The notes: generated by a model from the sequence alone, not told the origin. A DNA stretch of 64,000 nt from Brachyspira aalborgi (GCF_008016455.1 NZ_SAXU01000001.1:1054001-1118000); one strand, 5' to 3'. Counted from the first letter of the stretch, positions 28,346-37,850 are shown. A program made the numbers and translations.

Positions 28346-29047
28346 TTATAATTTTATTTTCTTATAATCTATACTTATACCAACGCCCATAGTGGATGTA
28401 ACGCTTATTCCTTTAATGTACTCTCCCTTTAGGTCCGAAGGTTTCTTTCTTAAAATCTCGTCATAAAACGCTCTAAAATTTTCATTTAATTTATTAGCGT
28501 CCATTGAAGCTTTACCTATTCCCATTCTAACGACTCCGAATTTATCCGCTCTGTATTCCATTCTTCCGCCTTTAAAACTTTTAACGGTTTGAGCGATATC
28601 TAAAGTTACAGTTCCCGTTTTTGGGTTAGGCATAAGTCCCTTTCTTCCAAGTATCTGTCCCAATTTGCCGACTTCTTTCATTAAATCTGGGGTAGATATT
28701 GCAACATCGAAATCGGTATAACCGCCTTTAATTTTGCTTATTAAATCTTCAAAACCGACTTCAATAGCGCCCGCGTTCTTTGCTTCGTCAGCTTTTTCGC
28801 CTTGAGCAAAAACTACAACTCTTTTTTCCTTTCCGAAAGAATTAGGAAAAGATAAAGTATCTCTTATCGAATGTTTAGGCAAGATATTAAGGTTTATAGT
28901 AGCCTCAATAGTCTCGTCAAATTTACAGGTGGCATTTTTCTTCGCTAATTCTATAGCTTCATCTACGGCATAAAGTTTTGACTTTTCTACCGTCTTAAAT
29001 ATAGCGTCGTAACGTTTGCCGCCTATCTTTTTTTGTTTTGTAGCCAT
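28346..29047 (-). CDS. rplA: 50S ribosomal protein L1
   Basis: 233 residues, standard length. Seen: [14 protein letters not shown] near the start, [15 protein letters not shown] in the rRNA-binding region, and [21 protein letters not shown] near the end. L1 forms the E-site stalk and represses its own mRNA in other bacteria. It follows rplK by 89 bp. Confidence 0.98.
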   Translation of the reverse strand: MATKQKKIGGKRYDAIFKTVEKSKLYAVDEAIELAKKNATCKFDETIEATINLNILPKHSIRDTLSFPNSFGKEKRVVVFAQGEKADEAKNAGAIEVGFEDLISKIKGGYTDFDVAISTPDLMKEVGKLGQILGRKGLMPNPKTGTVTLDIAQTVKSFKGGRMEYRADKFGVVRMGIGKASMDANKLNENFRAFYDEILRKKPSDLKGEYIKGISVTSTMGVGISIDYKKIKL

Positions 29048-29136
29048 TTTACAATCCTTTTTATAATCTATTTTTCAAACTGTTACTTCCATTTATTCTT
29101 AAAATTATTAATCTAATAAATGGTGTTGCTTATAAT

Positions 29137-29559
29137 TTACTCCACTTTTATACCCATAGTGCGAGCCGTTCCCGCAACTATTTTTTTAGCCGCGTCTATA
29201 TCGTTTGCCGACATATAAGTCATTTTTTCTTGAGCTATCTCTTCAAGCTGTTTTTGATTTATAGAAGCGACTTTAGTTTTATTAGGTTCTCCCGAACCTT
29301 TCTCTATTCCCAATTTCTTTTTAATCAAGGTAGAAGTAGAAGTTCCTTTAGTTACAAAAGTATAAGTTTTATCTTCATAAACCGTTATATATGTATTTAA
29401 TAATTGTCCTTTAAGTTTAGAAGTTTTAGCGTTAAAATCTTTAACAAATGCAGCTATTTGAATTTGCTTCTGTCCTAAAGCTGGACCCAATGGAGGCGCT
29501 GGCGTAGCTTCTCCTCCTGGAATTCTAACCTTTACAATACCAACTATTTTTTTAGCCAT
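29137..29559 (-). CDS. rplK: 50S ribosomal protein L11
   Basis: 140 residues: the proline-rich N-terminal domain (IPGGEATPAPPLGPALGQ) that contacts the factor-binding centre and thiostrepton in relatives, and the rRNA-binding C-terminal domain (IAQEKMTYMSANDIDAAKKI, ARTMGI). It follows nusG by 20 bp. Confidence 0.98.
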   Translation of the reverse strand: MAKKIVGIVKVRIPGGEATPAPPLGPALGQKQIQIAAFVKDFNAKTSKLKGQLLNTYITVYEDKTYTFVTKGTSTSTLIKKKLGIEKGSGEPNKTKVASINQKQLEEIAQEKMTYMSANDIDAAKKIVAGTARTMGIKVE

Positions 29560-29579
29560 TTTATACCTCTTTAATTATT

Positions 29580-30155
29580 TTATAATTTCTTAACTTTATT
29601 AAAATCTAATTCCGTAGGCGTGCTTCTTCCGAAAATTTCTATTTCAACGGTAATTTTGCCTTTATCGGTATTAACATTTTTAATTACTCCATTCAAACCG
29701 TTAAAAGGTCCGTCAATAACTTGAACTTTTTCGCCTACATCAAAATCTAATCCTATAATTTCGTTTATTTGATTCTTATCTTTGCTTTCCATATCCTCAA
29801 ATATGCGAGATACATCCGCTTCGCTTAAAGGATTTGGAATTATTTGCCCTTCTTCTTTAGTCGTTGCATGGCTTCCTATAAAACCCGAAACGCCAGGAGT
29901 TCTTCTAATCATAGATTGCGTGGCATCGTTCATTATCATTTTAACAAAAACATATCCAGGATAAGAAAATTCTTCTTTATTTACTTTCTTTCCGTTTTTA
30001 GTAACAGAAACCATTTGAGAAGGAATATATATATCGACAATCAAATCTTCCATTCCGTTTTCTTTAACTCTCTTGTCTATTCTTTCTCTAATTTTCTTTT
30101 CATAGCCGTTTTGAGTATGAACTATATACCATTTATAATCTTTCGTATCGGACAT
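29580..30155 (-). CDS. nusG: transcription termination/antitermination factor NusG
   Basis: 191 residues from the ATG at 30155: NGN domain (KWYIVHTQNGYEKKIRERI, EFSYPGYVFVKM, RRTPGVSGFIG) and C-terminal KOW domain (GEKVQVIDGPFNGLNGVIKNV). The chosen ATG has AGGTGA just ahead; a GTG at 30164 in frame overlaps that site and is less likely. NusG binds RNA polymerase and links it to Rho or the ribosome. It starts a few bases after secE ends. Confidence 0.97.
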   Translation of the reverse strand: MSDTKDYKWYIVHTQNGYEKKIRERIDKRVKENGMEDLIVDIYIPSQMVSVTKNGKKVNKEEFSYPGYVFVKMIMNDATQSMIRRTPGVSGFIGSHATTKEEGQIIPNPLSEADVSRIFEDMESKDKNQINEIIGLDFDVGEKVQVIDGPFNGLNGVIKNVNTDKGKITVEIEIFGRSTPTELDFNKVKKL

Positions 30156-30160
30156 ATTTA

Positions 30161-30487
30161 TCACCTGTTATATCTATTCTTCCTTACATATCGTATAGCA
30201 AAATAAATTACGACTAAAACTATTACTATCGCTATTAAAAATAAAATCATTCTCGAAGACATTATAGACGACATAATAGAACCGTCCAATAAAGTTCTAG
30301 TTAAAAGAGTTACCACATAATCCGCAGCTCCCAAAAAAGCCGAAGCTATAATAAGCAAAATAATAACCACAACCGTTTGATTAATAACCTCTTGACGAGT
30401 GGGCCATACGCTTCTTTCAAAAAGTTCTTTTTTAATTTCATCTAAAGAACTAAATAATTTGTTTTTTCTTTTTTTATTATCTGCCAT
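30161..30487 (-). CDS. secE: preprotein translocase subunit SecE with an extra C-terminal helix
   Basis: 108 residues. The core is standard SecE: amphipathic ELFERSVWPTRQEVINQT followed by a membrane segment (residues 39-61). A second strong membrane segment lies at residues about 80-100 and ends in a basic tail. Single-helix SecE proteins usually stop after the first one, and the three-helix E. coli form has its extra helices at the N-terminus. Position between rpmG/tRNA and nusG supports the call. Confidence 0.93.
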   Translation of the reverse strand: MADNKKRKNKLFSSLDEIKKELFERSVWPTRQEVINQTVVVIILLIIASAFLGAADYVVTLLTRTLLDGSIMSSIMSSRMILFLIAIVIVLVVIYFAIRYVRKNRYNR

Positions 30488-30523
30488 AAAATCACCCTAA
30501 AATTAAAATATCAGCAAAACAAT

Positions 30524-30596
30524 CAGGTCAGACAGGAGTCGAACCTGCAACACCCAGTTTTGGAGACTGGTGCTCTACCAATTGAACTACTGACCC
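30524..30596 (-). tRNA. tRNA-Trp (anticodon CCA)
   Basis: A 73-nt cloverleaf read on the minus strand: acceptor GGGTCAG with CTGACCT, D arm GTTC...GAGC, anticodon arm CCAGT-CTCCAAA-ACTGG with CCA at 30563-30561, and T arm with TTCGACT. The first pair is G1-U72, an uncommon wobble. CCA is not encoded. It lies between rpmG and secE, as in many bacteria. Confidence 0.96.
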
Positions 30597-30606
30597 ATAA
30601 CAAAAT

Positions 30607-30783
30607 CTATCTTGAAACCTTCAACTCTTTATGAATAGTATGTTTCCTATCATGCGGACAATATTTTTTCAATTCAAGTTTCTCCTGAACATTCTGTTTG
30701 TTTTTTGTCGTAATATAATTTTTCCTTTTACATTCCGTGCATTGCAAATGTATCTGCTCGGTTTTTATTTTAGCTCCCGCCAT
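30607..30783 (-). CDS. rpmG: 50S ribosomal protein L33
   Basis: 58 residues, [20 protein letters not shown] then [10 protein letters not shown] and [14 protein letters not shown]. It is the zinc-type L33: Cys15, Cys18 and Cys42 are present, but the fourth ligand position reads Asp45 instead of Cys. AAGGAG precedes the ATG. It is the first gene of the operon. Confidence 0.95.
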   Translation of the reverse strand: MAGAKIKTEQIHLQCTECKRKNYITTKNKQNVQEKLELKKYCPHDRKHTIHKELKVSR

Positions 30784-31127
30784 TTTTTTACTCCTTAATT
30801 AGACTTAAATAGAGTCTATAATTTACAAGGTAATCAATTATATAATTAAATTAAATTTATGTCAAGCAAAAAATTTAATAATTATTAATATTTTTTATAA
30901 AAATTAATTAAATTATATGAATTTATCATAATTTTACTATAATATAAACGATTATTAAGTCAAAAAACATTATAATTACATTTTTATTGCATTCGTAAAC
31001 TTTAAAATCATTTAAATATTTTTATTTGAATAAATAATTAATTTTCATTTTATATTGACTTTTAATTTTTATTATGTAAACTAAAAAAATATAAATTATA
31101 TAAATTCTAAAAGGCATGCAATTATAA
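30784..31127. other. divergent promoter region between rpmG and the Ldh-family gene
   Basis: 344 bp, very AT-rich, with no gene on either strand. It holds the rpmG promoter, a small leader hairpin AGACT...AGTCT (30801-30817), and a promoter-like TTGACT (31055-31060) with TAAACT (31077-31082) ahead of the plus-strand gene. Confidence 0.7.
30837..30865 (-). promoter_or_regulatory. strong sigma-70 promoter of the rpmG-rpoC operon
   Basis: On the minus strand TTGACA (30865-30860), a 17-bp spacer and TATAAT (30842-30837): both hexamers match the consensus exactly. Start of transcription would be near 30830, about 47 bp before the rpmG ATG. Confidence 0.9.
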
Positions 31128-32132
31128 ATGATAAAAGTAAAATACGAAGACTTAAAAAAAGCGACTTTCGACAAATTAAAAAATTCGGGCATTGACGAAA
31201 AACAAGCCAATATAATAACCGAAGTTCTTTTATATTCCGACATAAGAGGAATTCATTCTCATGGCGTTTTGAGAGTGGAGCATTATATTAACAGAATGAA
31301 AAACGGAGGAATAAATTTAAATTCAGATTTTAAAATAAATGTTTTAAAACCTTCTTTTGCTTCTATGGATGCGGACGGCGGATTTGGACATGTCGCCACA
31401 AAATATGCAATGGAATGGGCTATAAAAACGTCAAACGAACAGGGAATAGCTTTAATAGGAATAAAAAACAACAGCCATTGCGGAGCTTTGGGATATTATA
31501 ATAAAATGGCTATAGACGATAAAAAAGTTTCTCTCATAATGGTTAATACCGACCCTTGCGTTATTCCTTTCGGCGGAAAAAAATCTTTCTTCGGCACTAA
31601 TCCTATAAGCTACGGTTTTCCAGCAAAAAAAGATTTTATATTAGGCGATATGGCGACAAGCAAAGTTTCGCTCGGAAGAATATTTACGGCAAGAGACAAT
31701 AACGAAATTGTGCCATTGGATTGGGGAGTAGACGAAGACGGAAATCCTTCTTCCAACCCGAATAAAATAAAATATGTCGTTCCTTTTGGAGGAGTCAAAG
31801 GCTATTTAATAATGACTATGGTCGAAGCTTTTACGGGACTTTTAATTGGAAATGTTTATTGCAATAATTTGGTAAAAATGTATGGCGATATGGATAAAAA
31901 AAGAAATCTCTCGACTTTTATACTTGTTATAGAACCTTCGCTTTTCAACGATATGGAAACTTTTTTAAATAGCGTTCAATCTTTTATAGACGATATAAAA
32001 AAAGAACCCGCTATGAATAAAAATGAAACCATCTCAATACCAGGAGAAAGAAAAGAAGCCTGCGCAGAAAATTATATAAAAAATGGAATTCCCTTGTCGG
32101 AGAATGTTTATAAATATATTTTTGATAAATAA
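31128..32132 (+). CDS. Ldh-family oxidoreductase (malate/L-lactate/ureidoglycolate dehydrogenase type)
   Basis: The 334-residue protein matches the type-2 malate/lactate dehydrogenase fold, not the classical Rossmann LDH: SDIRGIHSHGVLRVEHYINR, SMDADGGFGHVATKYAM, NNSHCGALGYY (catalytic His region), FGTNPISYGFPA and ILGDMATSKVSLGRI. Such enzymes use NAD(P)H on 2-keto or 2-hydroxy acids. The substrate is open; malate, lactate, ureidoglycolate and diketogulonate are all used by relatives. Monocistronic. Confidence 0.88.
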   Translation: MIKVKYEDLKKATFDKLKNSGIDEKQANIITEVLLYSDIRGIHSHGVLRVEHYINRMKNGGINLNSDFKINVLKPSFASMDADGGFGHVATKYAMEWAIKTSNEQGIALIGIKNNSHCGALGYYNKMAIDDKKVSLIMVNTDPCVIPFGGKKSFFGTNPISYGFPAKKDFILGDMATSKVSLGRIFTARDNNEIVPLDWGVDEDGNPSSNPNKIKYVVPFGGVKGYLIMTMVEAFTGLLIGNVYCNNLVKMYGDMDKKRNLSTFILVIEPSLFNDMETFLNSVQSFIDDIKKEPAMNKNETISIPGERKEACAENYIKNGIPLSENVYKYIFDK

Positions 32133-32231
32133 AAAATATCTTATTATAAATTAGTTTTTTAAATTATGCTTGAAACAATATAATAAATAAAATATACTAT
32201 CAATATAAAATTCTAAAGGTTTTTAATTTCA

Positions 32232-33377
32232 ATGAAAAAAATAAATTTAAATAATATAAACAGAATAGTTTTCAAATTCGGAACTAATGTTTTAAGAGGC
32301 GAAGACGGATATATTTCAATGGCAAGAATATATTCTTTTATTGAAGCTATCGCCAAATTTCATAGAATGGGGAAAGAAATTCTTATTGTCACTTCTGGCG
32401 CCGTTGGACTCGGAGCTAAAAAAATTAACGCTGTTGATTTAAGTGAAAATTCTCTAAAGCAAGCTTGCGCCGCAATCGGACAGTCTCAACTTATGTCGAC
32501 TTACGAAGACGGATTTTCAAAATACGATATAATTACCGCTCAAATATTATTAACAGAAGAAGATTTTTCAAACCGAAGAAGATATTTAAACTTGCGTTCA
32601 ACTTTAGATACTCTTTTGAAATATAAAGTAATTCCAATAATAAACGAAAACGATACCGTATCGAGCGATGAAGTGCAATTTTTAGGAAATATAACTCAAA
32701 TAAGTTTTTCAGAAAACGATAAACTTTCCGCATTGGTAGCAAGCGAACTTGACGCCGATTTGCTTATAATACTTTCGGATATTAACGGACTTTATGACGA
32801 TAATCCAAAAACAAACAAAAATGCAAAATTTATTCATGAAGTATTTGAAATTACAAAAGAAATAGAAAATTTAGGGCTTGACGCTTCAAAAGGAGGAAGA
32901 GGCGGAATGAAAACTAAACTTCAAGCGGCTAAAATAGTTACAAGATGCGGATGCGCTTTATTTATAGCAAACGGAAAAAAGCCCGATGTTCTTAAATATA
33001 TATTTGAAACTAAAGACAAAACGATTTTTTATCCCGTTGAAGAAGTTGACGAACTTAATACAAAAAAAAGATGGATTGCCTACGCAACGACTATAATAGG
33101 AAAAGTTATTGTAAACTCTGGCGCTAAAAAAGCGATATTGGAAAAAGAATCGAGCCTTCTTCCTGTAGGAGTTATAGAGATTATTAACGAATTCAAAAGA
33201 GGCGATATAGTGAGTATTGCAGATGAAAATGGAGAAGAGTTTGCAAGAGGAATAATAAATTATAATTCTGAAGACGCTAAAAAAATAATCGGACATCATT
33301 CTGACGATATATTAAAAATATTGGGTTATAAAAATTATGACGCTATAATAACAAGAGATTATATAGTTATTTTATAA
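32232..33377 (+). CDS. proB: glutamate 5-kinase with PUA domain
   Basis: 381 residues: an amino acid kinase domain (VFKFGTNVLRG, LIVTSGAVGLGAKKI, IPIINENDTVSSDE, LIILSDINGLYDDNP, KGGRGGMKTKLQAA) and a C-terminal PUA domain (residues about 285-370, with FKRGDIVSIADENGEEFARGI). It starts proline synthesis by phosphorylating glutamate. proA is not adjacent in this window. Confidence 0.95.
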   Translation: MKKINLNNINRIVFKFGTNVLRGEDGYISMARIYSFIEAIAKFHRMGKEILIVTSGAVGLGAKKINAVDLSENSLKQACAAIGQSQLMSTYEDGFSKYDIITAQILLTEEDFSNRRRYLNLRSTLDTLLKYKVIPIINENDTVSSDEVQFLGNITQISFSENDKLSALVASELDADLLIILSDINGLYDDNPKTNKNAKFIHEVFEITKEIENLGLDASKGGRGGMKTKLQAAKIVTRCGCALFIANGKKPDVLKYIFETKDKTIFYPVEEVDELNTKKRWIAYATTIIGKVIVNSGAKKAILEKESSLLPVGVIEIINEFKRGDIVSIADENGEEFARGIINYNSEDAKKIIGHHSDDILKILGYKNYDAIITRDYIVIL

Positions 33378-33443
33378 TTTGTTAATAATAAAAATTAAAA
33401 AATAAAATAGCATAGCAAATACTACTTTAAAATTAAATTTTCA

Positions 33444-33472
33444 TTGACAAAAAATAAATATGTAATAGTATA
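33444..33472 (+). promoter_or_regulatory. probable mraY promoter
   Basis: TTGACA at 33444-33449, then TAGTAT (33466-33471, spacer 16) with TG upstream. It is 110 bp before the mraY ATG. Confidence 0.45.
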
Positions 33473-33586
33473 TATAAAATAATTTTAAAATTGTTTTAAC
33501 GCTTATATTTTTAATAATATTTTCGATTTGAAATAAACTTTATGGAAATAGATTTTAAATAAATTAAAACGAAAGGTTTTTATAAT

Positions 33587-34735
33587 ATGCTTTATCAAAT
33601 TTTTTATCCTTTAAGAGAATCATTTTTTGGATTTAATATATTTAGATATATTACTTTCAGAACGGCTGGAGCTGTCGCAACCGCTTTGATTTTGGTTTTT
33701 ATGTTTGCGCCGAATATAATAGAAAAATTAAAAAAATTAAACTTCGGGCAGATAGTGAGAGATGACGGTCCCGAAAGTCATTTGGCAAAAACGGGAACGC
33801 CTACAATGGGCGGTTTATTTATAATCGGAAGCGTATTGATAAGCGTTTTATTATGGGGAAAATTAGATAATGTTAAAATAATACTTTTGACGATTTCATT
33901 AATAATACTTTCAATAGCTGGATTTTTGGACGATTTTTTGAAAATAAAATATAAAAACTCAAAAGGACTTTCGGGAAAATATAAAATATTCTTTCAAATT
34001 TTTGTAGGAGCTATAATCGGAATATATTTATATTATTTCGACAAATCCACTTTTTTAATGTCTTTTGAATTAAATCAATTGGCTGGAATATTTGAAACCG
34101 TGAAAGTCGCTCAAGTTCCTTCTTCTACTTTATTTTTACCTTTTTTTGATACTTTTTATATAGACTTAAAAATTTTTTATATACCTTTTGCAATTTTTGT
34201 TGTAGTTAGCATGAGTAATGCCGTAAATTTAACTGACGGTTTGGACGGACTTGCGATTGGGCTTTTAATAATAATGTCTGTGGCTTTGGCTGTTTTATGT
34301 TATGTATCGGGAAACTCTCTCGTGGCTACTTATTTAAAAATTCCTTTTATATCCGATGCTGGAGAGGTAACGGTTTTTGTAGGAGCTTTAATCGGAGCGG
34401 GACTCGGATTTTTATGGTTCAACGCTCATCCCGCTCAAGTATTTATGGGAGATGTAGGAAGTTTATCTCTCGGCGGAGTTTTGGGAATTATAGCTTTATT
34501 CATTAAGCATGAACTTCTTTTAGTTATAATTGGAGCGGTTTATGTAGCCGAAGCTTTCAGCGTAGTTCTTCAAGTATTTTATTATAAAATGTTTAAGAAA
34601 AGAATTTTTAAAATGGCGCCTTTGCATCATCATTTTGAAAAATCGGGTTGGAAAGAAACTCAAGTAGTTTTTAGATTTTATATATTAGGAATAATCGCTG
34701 CAATAATCGGAATAGCGACTTTAAAAATAAGATAA
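33587..34735 (+). CDS. mraY: phospho-N-acetylmuramoyl-pentapeptide-transferase
   Basis: The 382-residue integral membrane enzyme makes lipid I from UDP-MurNAc-pentapeptide and undecaprenyl phosphate. Seen: DDGPESHLAKTGTPTMGGL, LDDFLKIKYKNSKGLSGKYK (catalytic Asp pair), NAVNLTDGLDGLAIG, FMGDVGSLSLGG and MAPLHHHFEKSGWKE. About ten membrane segments are visible. It is not in a dcw cluster here; tmk follows 44 bp downstream. Confidence 0.98.
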   Translation: MLYQIFYPLRESFFGFNIFRYITFRTAGAVATALILVFMFAPNIIEKLKKLNFGQIVRDDGPESHLAKTGTPTMGGLFIIGSVLISVLLWGKLDNVKIILLTISLIILSIAGFLDDFLKIKYKNSKGLSGKYKIFFQIFVGAIIGIYLYYFDKSTFLMSFELNQLAGIFETVKVAQVPSSTLFLPFFDTFYIDLKIFYIPFAIFVVVSMSNAVNLTDGLDGLAIGLLIIMSVALAVLCYVSGNSLVATYLKIPFISDAGEVTVFVGALIGAGLGFLWFNAHPAQVFMGDVGSLSLGGVLGIIALFIKHELLLVIIGAVYVAEAFSVVLQVFYYKMFKKRIFKMAPLHHHFEKSGWKETQVVFRFYILGIIAAIIGIATLKIR

Positions 34736-34779
34736 TTTATAAAAAAGATTTTATTTAAAAGAATTTAGGAAATATAAAA

Positions 34780-35391
34780 ATGAAAGGCAAATTAATAGTT
34801 ATAGAAGGAATTGACGGCTCGGGAAAATCTACATGCGCAAAAAATCTTACTGAAAAATTAAATTCTATTAATATAAAAACAATTTATACTTTTGAGCCTA
34901 CGCATTCGCATTACGGGGCTAAATTAAGAGAAAGCATGCTGTCGGAAAATTTGGACGCCGAAGAAGAATTAACTTTATTTATCGAAGACAGAAAAGAACA
35001 TATAGAATGTATGATAAAGCCCGCTTTGGAAGAAGGCTATTTTATAATTTTAGACAGATATTTTTATTCTTCAATTGCCTATCAAGGAGCTAAAGGAATA
35101 GATATTAATCGAATAATAAATATGCATAAAGATTTTATTATCAAACCCGACATAGTTTTTATTTTTCATCTTCCGATAGACATTGCCTTAAACAGAATAA
35201 TATCCAAAAGAGGAATCGCCGACAGATTTGAAAACGAAACCTATTTAAAAAAAGTCGATAAAATATTTCATTCCTTTAACGAACCTTTTATTTATCATAT
35301 AGACACCAATAAAGATATAAAAATCATTAACGATGAATTATTTAATATTTTAGAAAAATCTAAAATGCTTGTTCCATATTCTCTTCAATAA
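34780..35391 (+). CDS. tmk: thymidylate kinase
   Basis: 203 residues: P-loop IEGIDGSGKSTCAKNL, FEPTHSHYG, DRYFYSSIAYQGA with the DRY/F motif, and lid region ISKRGIADRFENE. It phosphorylates dTMP to dTDP. The last 32 bp overlap the convergent ssb gene. Confidence 0.94.
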   Translation: MKGKLIVIEGIDGSGKSTCAKNLTEKLNSINIKTIYTFEPTHSHYGAKLRESMLSENLDAEEELTLFIEDRKEHIECMIKPALEEGYFIILDRYFYSSIAYQGAKGIDINRIINMHKDFIIKPDIVFIFHLPIDIALNRIISKRGIADRFENETYLKKVDKIFHSFNEPFIYHIDTNKDIKIINDELFNILEKSKMLVPYSLQ

Positions 35392-35776
35392 TATTCGATA
35401 TCTCTTGATTATTTGCAAGTTCGTTTGAAGAATTATTATCCAAAGTTTTTTTGCTCAAACTCTTAATTTCTAAAGCGAGTATATAAATTGAATTTTTTCT
35501 GTTTCCTTCTTTAGTAAAATAAGAATTCTGTCTTAATTCTCCGCTTACTAAAACATGACTTCCTTTACTTAAACTTGACGCGGCTTTTTCGGCGTTATAT
35601 CCCCAAGTTATAAAATCAAAAAAATAAACTTCTTTTTGCAAACTTCCATTGGTATAATAATATCTGTTATTTGCCATACTAAATTTGCATAAAGATTTTC
35701 CATTTTTAGTTTTAGTAAAATTTGGGTCTCTTGTAAGTCTTCCTTCTATTACTATTATATTAGCGTTTCCTGACAT
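35360..35776 (-). CDS. ssb: single-stranded DNA-binding protein
   Basis: 138 residues: OB-fold start NANIIVIEGRLTRDPNF, KSLCKFSMANNRYYY, FFDFITWGYNAEKAASSLSKG and HVLVSGELRQNSY. The tail is short and acidic-hydrophobic (ENMEQAF), less classic than DDDIPF. It may be a second SSB paralogue; the window cannot tell. It overlaps tmk by 32 bp. Confidence 0.9.
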   Translation of the reverse strand: MSGNANIIVIEGRLTRDPNFTKTKNGKSLCKFSMANNRYYYTNGSLQKEVYFFDFITWGYNAEKAASSLSKGSHVLVSGELRQNSYFTKEGNRKNSIYILALEIKSLSKKTLDNNSSNELANNQEISNIIEENMEQAF

Positions 35777-35939
35777 AATAACTCCTCTTTGTTTAATTAT
35801 TTATTAATAATAGTTAAACAAATTTTTTTGAAAAATATGCCTTTAAAATAATTAAGCTATCACAATATAAAAAATAACCTATTGAATAAAATTTAAAATA
35901 TATTATAATAATAAAATACAAAAATTAAGGAGTCTCAAA

Positions 35940-37118
35940 ATGAAAAAGATTGGACTTTTCCCAAAAATCATAATCGGCATTATACTTGGCATATTGGTTG
36001 GTTTATATTTGCCCGCTCCGATTGTAAGAATATTCGTAACTATAAGCTCAATATTTAGTTTATTCTTAAACTTTATAATTCCTTTAATGATAGTAGCGTT
36101 TATAGGATACGGTATAGCGAGCCTTACGGAAGGAGCTTCAAAATTAATAGGCGTGACGGTTTTAATAGCATACGCTTCAACTTTGCTTGCGGGAAGTATA
36201 GCTTTTTTAACGGCATCAAATTTATTCCCGATTCTTTTAAATATTACTCAATTAGGAGCTGTAAAAATTGAATCTGGACTTGAAACTTATTTTACTATTC
36301 CGTTAAAACCTCTATTTGATGTTACTTCAGCGGTTATATTTGCATTTATACTTGGAGTAGGAATTACAATGTTGCGTCCGAAAGGACAAGGAGCGGAACT
36401 TTTCGCTATAGTAAAGGATGCCGAAGAGGTTATACAATCTATACTTCAAAAAATAATTATTCCAATATTGCCAATTCATATTTTAGGAACTTTTGCCAAT
36501 TTGTCTTATGCGGGAAGCATACAAAATATTTTGGTTATATTCGGCAAAGTTTTTGTAGTAGTTATAATTCTTCATTTATTATATATTACGGCATTATTTA
36601 TAATATCTGGATTAATAGCTAAAAAGTCTCCTTTAATGCTTATTAAAAATCAAATTCCCGCTTATTTTACGGCTGTAGGAACTCAAAGCAGCGCCGCTAC
36701 TATACCCGTTAATTTAATATCGGCAGAGAAAGACGGAGTTTCAGAACAGATTAGAAATTTTGTAGTGCCTCTTTGCGCGACTATTCACTTGGCTGGCTCT
36801 ATGATAACAATAACAAGCTGTTCAACGGCGGTTATACTGATATTAGGGCAAAATCCAAATTACGGCTCAATGCTTCCATTTATACTTATGCTTGGCGTTG
36901 CAATGGTAGCGGCTCCTGGCGCGCCTGGCGGAGCTATAATGAGCGCTTTGCCTTTTCTTTATATGGTTGGAATAACGGGAGAAGAATTGCAAGGTTTAAT
37001 GATAGCCTTGTATTTAACTCAAGATTCTTTTGGAACTGCGGCTAATGTTTCAGGCGATAACGCTATAGCTGTTTTTGTAGATTGGTTATATAAAACAAAA
37101 ATTAAAAAAGAAGCTTAA
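35940..37118 (+). CDS. dicarboxylate/amino acid:cation symporter (DAACS family)
   Basis: 392 residues with eight membrane segments and two re-entrant loops: FINFIIPLMIV-type start, the serine-rich hairpin AVGTQSSAATIPVNL, and GSMITITSCSTAVIL with APGAPGGAIMSALPF, then DSFGTAANVSGDNAIAVFVDWLY. It takes up glutamate, aspartate, serine or a C4-dicarboxylate with Na+ or H+. An intrinsic terminator follows at 37157. Confidence 0.9.
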   Translation: MKKIGLFPKIIIGIILGILVGLYLPAPIVRIFVTISSIFSLFLNFIIPLMIVAFIGYGIASLTEGASKLIGVTVLIAYASTLLAGSIAFLTASNLFPILLNITQLGAVKIESGLETYFTIPLKPLFDVTSAVIFAFILGVGITMLRPKGQGAELFAIVKDAEEVIQSILQKIIIPILPIHILGTFANLSYAGSIQNILVIFGKVFVVVIILHLLYITALFIISGLIAKKSPLMLIKNQIPAYFTAVGTQSSAATIPVNLISAEKDGVSEQIRNFVVPLCATIHLAGSMITITSCSTAVILILGQNPNYGSMLPFILMLGVAMVAAPGAPGGAIMSALPFLYMVGITGEELQGLMIALYLTQDSFGTAANVSGDNAIAVFVDWLYKTKIKKEA

Positions 37119-37156
37119 TTAAATAAATTGAAATCTTGCATAATTAATTCCTAAAG

Positions 37157-37183
37157 AAAAGGAGGCTTTTAAAGTCTCCTTTT
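37157..37183 (+). terminator. intrinsic terminator after the symporter gene
   Basis: AAAAGGAG (37157-37164) pairs with CTCCTTTT (37176-37183) with further inner pairs, followed by T-rich sequence. It works in both directions between 37118 and 37209. Confidence 0.85.
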
Positions 37184-37208
37184 TTATTATAAAAATTTGA
37201 TTTTAATC

Positions 37209-37850
37209 TCAATCTTTTTCTTTAACTAAATAAATCATAGGAACGCTAATAATCGTGACAGCATATTTAACAAAGAAATTAAAAATAAATATTCCTATTA
37301 AAGCGTTAATTGGCAAAACCTTAAAAAAAGCAATCGCTACAAATAAAAAATTATCTACGGGAATACTGAAAGCGTTACTTATTAAAACTCTTAACCATTG
37401 ATATTTTTTAGTTATTTTACTTACAAAAAAATGATAAATTTCCGTATCGACAAATTCCGATAAAGTAGATGCGATTATTGAAGCTATAGAAATTCTAATA
37501 ACGGGACTTAAAGTCATCTTAAAAGCTTCGTTAAATTCCCAACTTGAATCCGCGGGTATTTGAGATATTATATAAAAATAAATTGGCGTAAATATATTTA
37601 TAATAGACGAAACGATTATAAGTTTTTGAGTATTTTTTTTACCTATAGTTTTATGAGCCATATCTCTTATTGTAAAAGCCAAAGGATAAAGAAAGGTTCC
37701 GCCGTCAACAGCCAAACTTAAAACATTTGCGATTTTTACGCTTGATATATTTGAAATCATTTGACAAGCTATATAAGAGCAGATTATTAATATAGTCAAA
37801 AAAGATAAATTATTTTTTTCGTTATAATTATTTTCAAAATTATTTTCCAT
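37209..37850 (-). CDS. queuosine-precursor transporter (YhhQ/VUT family)
   Basis: 213 residues with about six membrane segments. The family signature is visible: CQMISNISSVKIANV, DGGTFLYPLAFTIRDM, and the C-terminal FVDTEIYHFFVSK with VDNFLFVAIAF. Relatives import preQ0/preQ1 or queuine. I looked upstream for a preQ1 riboswitch and did not find one. Confidence 0.87.
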   Translation of the reverse strand: MENNFENNYNEKNNLSFLTILIICSYIACQMISNISSVKIANVLSLAVDGGTFLYPLAFTIRDMAHKTIGKKNTQKLIIVSSIINIFTPIYFYIISQIPADSSWEFNEAFKMTLSPVIRISIASIIASTLSEFVDTEIYHFFVSKITKKYQWLRVLISNAFSIPVDNFLFVAIAFFKVLPINALIGIFIFNFFVKYAVTIISVPMIYLVKEKD

